A stretch of 64,000 nucleotides of DNA from Ursus arctos (taxonomy: Eukaryota; Chordata; Mammalia; Carnivora; Ursidae), in the NCBI RefSeq assembly GCF_023065955.2, contig NW_026622764.1, positions 44,461,833 to 44,525,832 on the forward strand, given 5' to 3'. A program made the position numbers and the translations under genes. A model generated the notes under the pieces. It worked only from the letters and a program-made list of their open reading frames with translations, had not been told where the DNA came from and ran no database searches. Shown here piece by piece: positions 58,503-64,000 of the stretch. Each line of letters opens with the position of its first letter. Position 1 is the stretch's first letter.

Positions 58503-58739
58503 GAAGGCCATGTGACAACAAAAGCAGATTCAGAGAAAGAAGATGCCAAATCTCTGTCTCTAAAGATGAAGAAAGGGTCCACAAGCCAAAGAATACAGTG
58601 GCCTCTAGAAGAAACAAAGGCAAGGAAATGGACTTTCCTGGAGCCTCCAGAAGGAACTAGCCAGTGCTTTGATTTTAGACCCGTAAGACTCCCTTTGAAC
58701 TTCTGACTTTCAGAAAGGAGAATAAATTTGAATTATTTC
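58503..58739 (+). other. 3'-transduced non-L1 sequence
   Basis: About 237 bp between the L1 poly(A) and the outer poly(A), inside the target duplications. It is not L1. Its last part (CAGAAAGGAGAATAAATTTG and AATTATTTC) and phrases such as GGAGCCTCCAGAAGGAAC and GCTTTGATTTTAGACCCG resemble the polyadenylation region of an old MaLR-type LTR. Read-through of the source L1's weak signal to this downstream AATAAA (58721-58726) explains its presence. The three small frames here (58423-58706) are not genes. Confidence 0.85.
58721..58726 (+). terminator. AATAAA polyadenylation signal used by the transduced transcript
   Basis: AATAAA lies 13 bp before the outer poly(A) at 58740-58750, a normal signal-to-tail distance. 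Confidence 0.8.
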
Positions 58740-58750
58740 AAAAAAAAAAA

Positions 58751-58766
58751 AATAGTTCAAATCTAG
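58751..58766. repeat. Target-site duplication of the full-length L1 (right copy)
   Basis: Identical to 52243-52258. It follows the second poly(A), proving the transduced DNA moved with the L1. Confidence 0.97.
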
Positions 58767-59181
58767 TTTTTCTTATTATCTTGGTTGAAAATATAAGCAA
58801 ACAAAGCATCATTTGTCCATCTTATCTTATGAGTTTTTTTTTGCAGTTACTAAATCAGTAGGGGATAGTCCTACCCAGTTTGGAGGTCTTGAACAAAATA
58901 TTTATTTAGAAATCTCAATACTGTTTCACATCGAACCTTTGCTGTACATATTCATTTATGGAATGGCTGTAGCTATTTTCCCCAAATATATTATGCTCCA
59001 CTGTGTAATGTTTAGGCCAAATTTGTTCAGCTAAGATTCCTACCATATTTTTTCTAGCTTTTAAAATTAATGTGTACTGAGTTGGGACATATAAACTGTA
59101 GGCAGAGAGAAGAAAATATTTTCCAGTGTATTCTGTTTTCCTTCACATACAAACATTCTTCAAACCAAATTCAATGAGGTC
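58767..59181. other. Unique AT-rich DNA, no gene seen
   Basis: The 73-codon plus frame at 58813-59034 has no recognisable domain. Confidence 0.5.
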
Positions 59182-59194
59182 GCTATTTTGTTTT

Positions 59195-59361
59195 GTTTTT
59201 TAAAGATTTTATTTATTCATTTGGGAGGGAAAGAGAGCATGAGTTGGGGGTAGGGGGGAGAGGGAGAAGCAGACTCCCCGCTGAGCAGGATGCGAGCCCA
59301 GGACCTGGAGATCATGACCTGAGCTGAAGACACTCAACCATCTGAGCAACCCAGGCACCCC
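59195..59361 (-). mobile_element. Carnivore SINE (older subfamily)
   Basis: The minus strand reads GGGGTGCCTGGGTTGCTCAG, a diverged B-box region, a CT-rich body and an AATAAATAAAATC tail. Perfect 13-bp duplications GCTATTTTGTTTT lie at 59182-59194 and 59362-59374. Confidence 0.94.
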
Positions 59362-59374
59362 GCTATTTTGTTTT

Positions 59375-60039
59375 TAATATAAAAAATTATAGGTGAATTT
59401 TAAGAGAAACATACGACTTTTAAATTGATTTGTAAGTGGTTAGAATAGAAAAATATAAAGTCTTTTTCAATTAGAAATTAAGGCATTATTAACAGTACAA
59501 TATTGTATTCTGAAACTGGGCAAATGATATTGTGGGGATATAAATATAACATCAGAAATACCTCTGGAAATACAAAATTCACTGATTTTTTATTGTTAGA
59601 CGTGACGGTATCTGACTATAAATATAACATGCATTTTACAGACTTCATGCTTATAATTTACATTTGATTTTAAAAGCCTTAAATGAGAATCAGTTGTTTT
59701 TATCCTATAGACATATTTTATATGGTTGTATGCCACATGTATATGGATGTGGACAGACAGAGAGACAGGGGTATACAGTCCTACTGAGAATTATGAGTAC
59801 CTCTTCATCTTGGTGCTATGCTTAGGTAAGAATCAGTACTTGCTTGCGTAGGAATCTTTTATATGCAGATTGGCAAAGAAACCCATCTATGTACAAGGGA
59901 AAATTTATTTGAAGACTTGGAATTACAAAGCCAATTTCTCAAACCTGGGATCAAGAGTTTTAAAATAAAACAACAAAAAAAGAGTTTTACAGCAAACACC
60001 TTGATAGAATTATTTTATTATTTTAATCCAGTGGCTGGG
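59375..60039. other. Unique AT-rich DNA, no gene seen
   Basis: No recognised feature. Confidence 0.5.
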
Positions 60040-60160
60040 TGAACGAGAGTATGTGGATTTCTTCTTTACTTACTGCGGTACCTGTAGTGCCTAGGGCAGT
60101 GTACCTCATACAAGAGGAGGCAATCGATAAATATATACTGAATGAAAAAATGAATGAATA
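60040..60160 (+). repeat. L2/MIR-like tail fragment
   Basis: CCTGTAGTGCCTAGGGCAGT then a GGAGGCAATCGATAAATATA and CTGAATGAA end. Short and diverged. Confidence 0.45.
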
Positions 60161-62150
60161 ACTATAGTGTATATAAATATACCTGCACACACGAATATCA
60201 GTGATTCAGACTGAACTAGACTTTTAGCTGTAATAAGAAGAAACATTGGATCATTCGTTAGCTAAGAGACTATTTGAAGACTAAATACCTTACCTTTTAC
60301 TGACAGGCATTTATGACTGATGAAAGCTAGATAATTTACTTCAAATGATTCAGAAATATAAATAGGACTAACATAATTGAATGGGCTTTTCCCCTATTCT
60401 GGGAGAATGAGCTTCAATTCCATCTTTATTAGAGGTAAGTACAGTGTATCTCAGTTATTCTTTGTCTTTTGTTTCTACCTTGGCTGTCCCTTCTGAAAGC
60501 ATCTGTCACACTATATTCAGTTCACTCTGCATTCTGTTAATGCTTTGAGCTAGCTGTAGGGTATCTGCTTAGGAGCAACTAGAAGTACTCCCAGTAGGGA
60601 CCAGTTACATGCAGAAAAGAATAAGCAAAACTACCCATAGAGGTACTAGCTTCCAACAATTTTTCAGAAGTGTGAAGATTTACGGTAGAAAATAAAGCGC
60701 CTCATGCTGGGTCTGGCTCCAAGCCTCCCTGGAGAACCTTCCATTTAGGCAATCTCTTTTATCCTGTGAACTTAGTGTTCTGTCTGAAGGAGTTTAAGTT
60801 TCATATCAACAAATTGGCTTAATTATTTTTAACCAAACTGTTAACTACCTGCAGTGACTTTAGAAGAATCTCCCAACCAGTTTTAGTTTTTCTTTCAAGA
60901 GGAAATTAAACAAAGCTGTTAACAACTGAAGAAAAGGAACATGGATTCTTCTCCTAAGGAGTGCCTGAGTAGCCAGGTGGGGTAGCTTATAGGCAAGCAC
61001 AGCTTCAAGGAAAAACAGCAACAACAACAACAGAACTAAAAAAGATCTAAGCTTGCCCACAGCAACAAGGTTTATTTATCATGAAAGACTTCTTTCCATT
61101 ATGTTATTTATATTTCTAATTTGGTAGCCCTCAAATAGAAGCACTGAGCTATGTTAAATGAGGTGCATTCTGCCAAACTTCTCAGAGCATATAGATATGA
61201 ATATTTTATTGCAAAGGATTCAGGGCCAAGAAAATCTGTCTGGTGGGTCTCATTTTGCCCACTGGTGTGGCAGTATTCATTTAAAACTAATTGTGGTCAA
61301 GAATTAGTTTCTTCCTTTCAATATTGACACATATTCATATCACATTTATGCAATGCTATGTTTACTTTCCTAAGCATCAAAGGGTTCAAAAGTTTAAAAT
61401 CATAAAGTAGTATGTCCATGACTATTGACTAAAGAAGATTCATAATCTTAGTAAAAATATAAAAATATGTTTATTGGCACCTTTTTCTTTCATATAATGT
61501 TAGAAACATATGGGGCTTATCCATTTTTGATCATGATGATGATATTAAATATTTTGTTTTATACTGAGCACATTCATGAACATAATCATATATATATATT
61601 TTTTATTTTTCTATTATGTAATGATCATTGTTTTATTCTGCTGTGGAAATTGGTAACTTTATTCTGGTAATCAAAATCTGGAATACTTCCAACTGCCGTC
61701 GGTCTGGGAGATAAACTTCTAGGGCAGTTGTGTGGTACTTTCTAAGAGAAACATATGGCTGACTAAGATGGCCTTAATATTCCTCACAGCTTGACTACAC
61801 TTTGGACAGGTTTCTTTCTGACACCTCCTTTTCTTGGTGCTTTGACTTTAGAAACCGTGCAATTCTAAATTCTCTCTCTGCCCCCTTGAGATGTAAACTT
61901 TTCCCAGCTTCTTGCCAGTTTCACAGCCCATGAAAGTCTTTCTCAAGGACCTGAGAGCTATCCCTTTGAAATGTAATGATCAAGAAGTTAAGAGCCCCTG
62001 TCTCTTGGGGGAGGAAACAGGGAGGGATCCTAACTTCAATGAGAGATAATTGACAGTTAGCAAACATAGATAGTCTAATCATGGCCCATCCTTTCCTGCA
62101 AAGTCCTCCAGAAAAAATAATATTTTTTTCATTGTTTCATCCCAGCATTT
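60161..62150. other. Unique DNA, no gene seen
   Basis: No repeat family recognised. A short (CAA)n lies at about 61017-61031. The frames at 60860-61060 (minus) and 61467-61670 (plus) lack motifs. Confidence 0.5.
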
Positions 62151-62162
62151 AAAAATCCACTT

Positions 62163-62358
62163 GAGGGATGCCTTAAGCGATTGTCTCCCTTCTGCTCAAG
62201 TCATGATCTCGGGGGTCCTGGGATCGAGCCCAGTGTTGGGCTCCCTGCTCAGCTGGGAGTATGCTTCTCCCTCTCCCTCTGCCCCTCTCTCCTGCTTGTG
62301 CTATTTCTCTCGCTGTCTCTCAAATAAATGAATAAAATCTTAAAAATAAATTAAAAAT
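62163..62358 (+). mobile_element. Carnivore SINE (older, 5' end slightly decayed)
   Basis: It reads GAGGGATGCCTTAAGCGATT, the B-box region GGGATCGAGCCCAGTGTTGG, CT-rich body, then AAATAAATGAATAAAATC and A-rich tail. Duplications AAAAATCCACTT lie at 62151-62162 and 62359-62370. The A box appears shortened (CTGGGTGGC is missing). Confidence 0.92.
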
Positions 62359-62427
62359 AAAAATCCACTTCCCTTTTGTTTCAGAGGAGTTATGCTCAAT
62401 CTCTCTCTCTCCTACTGCAATAGTCTT

Positions 62428-62604
62428 AAAAAAAAAAGATTTTATTTGAGAGAGAGAGAGAGAGCACAAGAGGAGGGAGGGTCGCACGGAGAAGCAGACT
62501 CCCCACTGAGCAGGGAGCCAGATGTGGGGCTTGATCCCAGGACTCTGGGATCATGACCTGAGCCGAAGGCAGACGCTTGACCGACTGAGCCACCCAGGGA
62601 CCCC
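62428..62604 (-). mobile_element. Carnivore SINE (older subfamily)
   Basis: The minus strand reads GGGGTCCCTGGGTGGCTCAG with GGTCAAGCG and a GGGATCAAGCCCC box, a (CT)n tract and a short tail. Duplications CTACTGCAATAGTCTT lie at 62412-62427 and 62609-62624. The frame at 62442-62684 is a SINE translation. Confidence 0.94.
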
Positions 62605-62624
62605 ATCTCTACTGCAATAGTCTT

Positions 62625-62868
62625 GAGTAAATTCTTCTTTGCCTGTTTAACTTCATTTAGTGTAATTTTTCTTTGAGGTAGCAAAATTTGACAATTAGGT
62701 TAATAAGAGAAACAGATTAAGAAAAAACTGTAAAAAAATTGATAGGTGGTCTACATGTAGGAAGAAAACTTATGAAATAATTTTCACAGTATTGGACGAT
62801 TGGATAATGATAAAGACACTACAATAGGAATAGCATCTTTCATCCCTTAAGAATTATGTGTGTGTGTG

Positions 62869-62903
<35 letters not shown>

Positions 62904-63429
62904 CTATAAAATGGAGCATTAGATGAAGAGTCCACAATGATAGCGGCAAAACAAGTTGAGAAGAAACTACAATGCTGGATGCTTGCGTTTATTTTAAGTT
63001 CTTCATCAACAGCCCTTTAAAGCTGTTACCTATGATTAGATAAAGGCAATGTATCTTGAATTTTTGCTAGGATATAGTTTTAGCACATGTTGAATACGCA
63101 TACTACTGGCTCTGAGACTTAGATTAGAACATAATGTCCATGAGCGTTTTGTTGTTTGAATGCCTGTTTCCTTGTACCCTTTTAAGGCTGTTTGTCTAGT
63201 TTGAATACTGCTGACTGTAGTCATTATTTGAAAGAACTCTATGTTTTTGAATTTTCTGGAATTAACATAAGTTGCTTTGGATAGTTTCTTTATCCTTATA
63301 TTCTCCTTTCAATTTGTTCCTTTAGGGAATGGTTTGTGCTTTGCCAAGTTACTTTCTGATTCCCCTGGGGCTTCTTTGAAATCCTGTTTAGCTTTATATT
63401 TAGATATTTTTAGTGAATAACATTATTCA
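62625..63429. other. Unique DNA with one microsatellite, no gene seen
   Basis: Contains the (TG)n(CA)n tract at 62857-62901. The 62-codon minus frame at 63036-63224 has no recognisable product. Confidence 0.5.
62857..62901. repeat. Self-complementary (TG)n-TA-(CA)n microsatellite
   Basis: About 7 TG units pass through TATA into about 15 CA units, so one half can pair with the other. Confidence 0.95.
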
Positions 63430-63620
63430 GTGCCGTGGCCTGCAGTGTCATATGTATGCAGACGATACTCAGATATTCTTTCCAGTCCCTGCAGACCTAT
63501 GAAGCGGCTTGATGTTTTGCATAATTGTCTGTGTGATATTCAAGCATGGATGTCTTCAAATTTCCCTGAATTTAGTACTGATAAAATTGGGTTGCTACTG
63601 ACTGGTTCTCTAGTATAAAT
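63430..63620 (+). pseudogene. Relic of a CR1-clade (L2/L3-like) reverse transcriptase
   Basis: Around 63446-63500 the plus strand reads CHMYADDTQIF, the YADD catalytic box of a LINE reverse transcriptase. About 15 residues further, a frame reads HNCLCDIQAWMSSNFPEF followed by STDKIGLLLTGS, matching the conserved stretch after YADD in CR1-clade elements. A stop lies between the two blocks, so it is dead. It differs from the L1 type (FADD) at 56481. Weaker similarity may continue to about 63900. Confidence 0.75.
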
Positions 63621-64000
63621 GTTTAAAATGTAATCTATGCTGCTAACCCTAACGAGGTGATTTTCTTTATTCTAAAATCAAACTTTTGACCTTAGGGTTA
63701 CTGTAAAGTTTTATGTCTGTGTATGTGTGTGTGTTTTTATGGGTGTGTGTTTTACCAACCATATAATTTCCTTTCTGCACCTACTCAGTGCAACCTTGTC
63801 ACATAAAGATTTCCTGATTCTGGAAGAGTTTGTGCCACAATTACAATCACTGACCTCCACCTGCCACCTTGCAGACTGATTATAAAAGATCACATCCTTC
63901 CACGCCCTGCTCTTCAGCCAGGAAATCTATTCTTTTATGCATGAGAGCTTTAAAATTACTGTTGATTTGTAAGGTTCAACTAAAAAACTTGTTTGTTTGA
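63621..64000. other. Probable continuation of the LINE relic, plus (TG)n
   Basis: An imperfect (TG)n lies at about 63716-63752. Text such as CAGACTGATTATAAAAGATC could be decayed downstream LINE sequence, but no frame can be followed with confidence. Confidence 0.35.

Larger units (their letters stand above)
52259..58750 (+). mobile_element. Full-length, nearly intact L1 retrotransposon with nested SINE and 3' transduction
   Basis: This is an autonomous non-LTR retrotransposon copy of about 6.5 kb. Its order is: CpG-rich 5' UTR (52259-53408) with a SINE inside it; ORF1 (53409-54311); 72-bp spacer; ORF2 (54384-58206, one frameshift); 3' UTR (58207-58483) with a G-rich tract; poly(A) at 58484-58502; about 237 bp of non-L1 DNA with its own AATAAA; a second poly(A) (58740-58750); then the right target duplication. 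Perfect 16-bp duplications and only one ORF lesion indicate a recent insertion. The family is L1, whose RNA is copied at the target site by ORF2p. The copy itself is probably no longer autonomous because of the ORF2 frameshift. Confidence 0.97.

Noticed and set aside
58503..58739. Transduced segment read as a processed host exon
   Set aside because: The phrases resemble an old LTR end rather than coding sequence, and the small frames across it have no recognisable product.

Overview
The window looks like ordinary nuclear DNA from a carnivoran mammal, most likely a caniform and probably a bear-like lineage (Ursidae). The main evidence is sixteen copies of the tRNA-derived carnivore SINE, which begins GGGGCGCCTGGGTGGC and ends in a CT-rich stretch followed by (AAATA)n. 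Several copies match the form I associate with bear and panda genomes. Older mammal-wide repeats are also present (MIR, L2-like LINEs, MER20, MaLR LTRs, old L1). The species call is an inference from repeat subfamilies, not from a gene.

I find no host protein-coding gene, rRNA, tRNA gene, CRISPR array or bacterial feature. Apart from the L1 frames, every open frame I checked is short, compositionally biased, antisense to something else, or inside a repeat. The window is AT-rich intergenic or deep intronic sequence.

Layout. 1-724: antisense 5' end of an old L1. 725-9360: mostly unique AT-rich DNA with a 5'-truncated L1 (2020-2669), one SINE and MIR/L2 relics. 9364-17760: a short L1 3' end, a MaLR-type LTR, a MER20 DNA transposon, a broad purine-rich ancient repeat and one SINE. 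17760-21108: unique DNA, then a MIR split by a SINE. 21126-23342: a 5'-truncated L1 with a perfect 17-bp target duplication, itself split by a 536-bp solitary LTR. 23500-26000: two SINEs, a MIR, an L2-like element and three microsatellites. 26000-33330: unique DNA, including a GC-richer stretch at 30200-31700 with a short hairpin. 33354-40085: four SINEs and L2/MIR relics. 40430-44740: a long degenerate antisense L1 with two other old repeats inside it. 45600-52240: three SINEs, L2 relics, a (TA)n tract and a palindrome.

The most notable object is a nearly intact full-length L1 at 52259-58750, bounded by perfect 16-bp target-site duplications. It has a CpG-rich 5' UTR containing a nested SINE, a complete ORF1 (300 codons) and an ORF2 whose only visible lesion is a 5-bp deletion at 56695-56700. 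Its 3' UTR carries a G-rich tract and a first poly(A). After that come about 237 bp of non-L1 sequence with their own AATAAA and a second poly(A), all inside the target duplications. This is a textbook 3' transduction. ORF1p would be the RNA-binding chaperone and ORF2p the endonuclease/reverse transcriptase of one ribonucleoprotein, and the same machinery supplies the SINEs in trans. 58767-64000 holds three more SINEs, a mirror-type (TG)n(CA)n repeat and a relic of a CR1-clade (L2/L3) reverse transcriptase near the right edge.

I did not find evidence for an undescribed biological system. The findings worth checking are mostly about the structure of the young L1.
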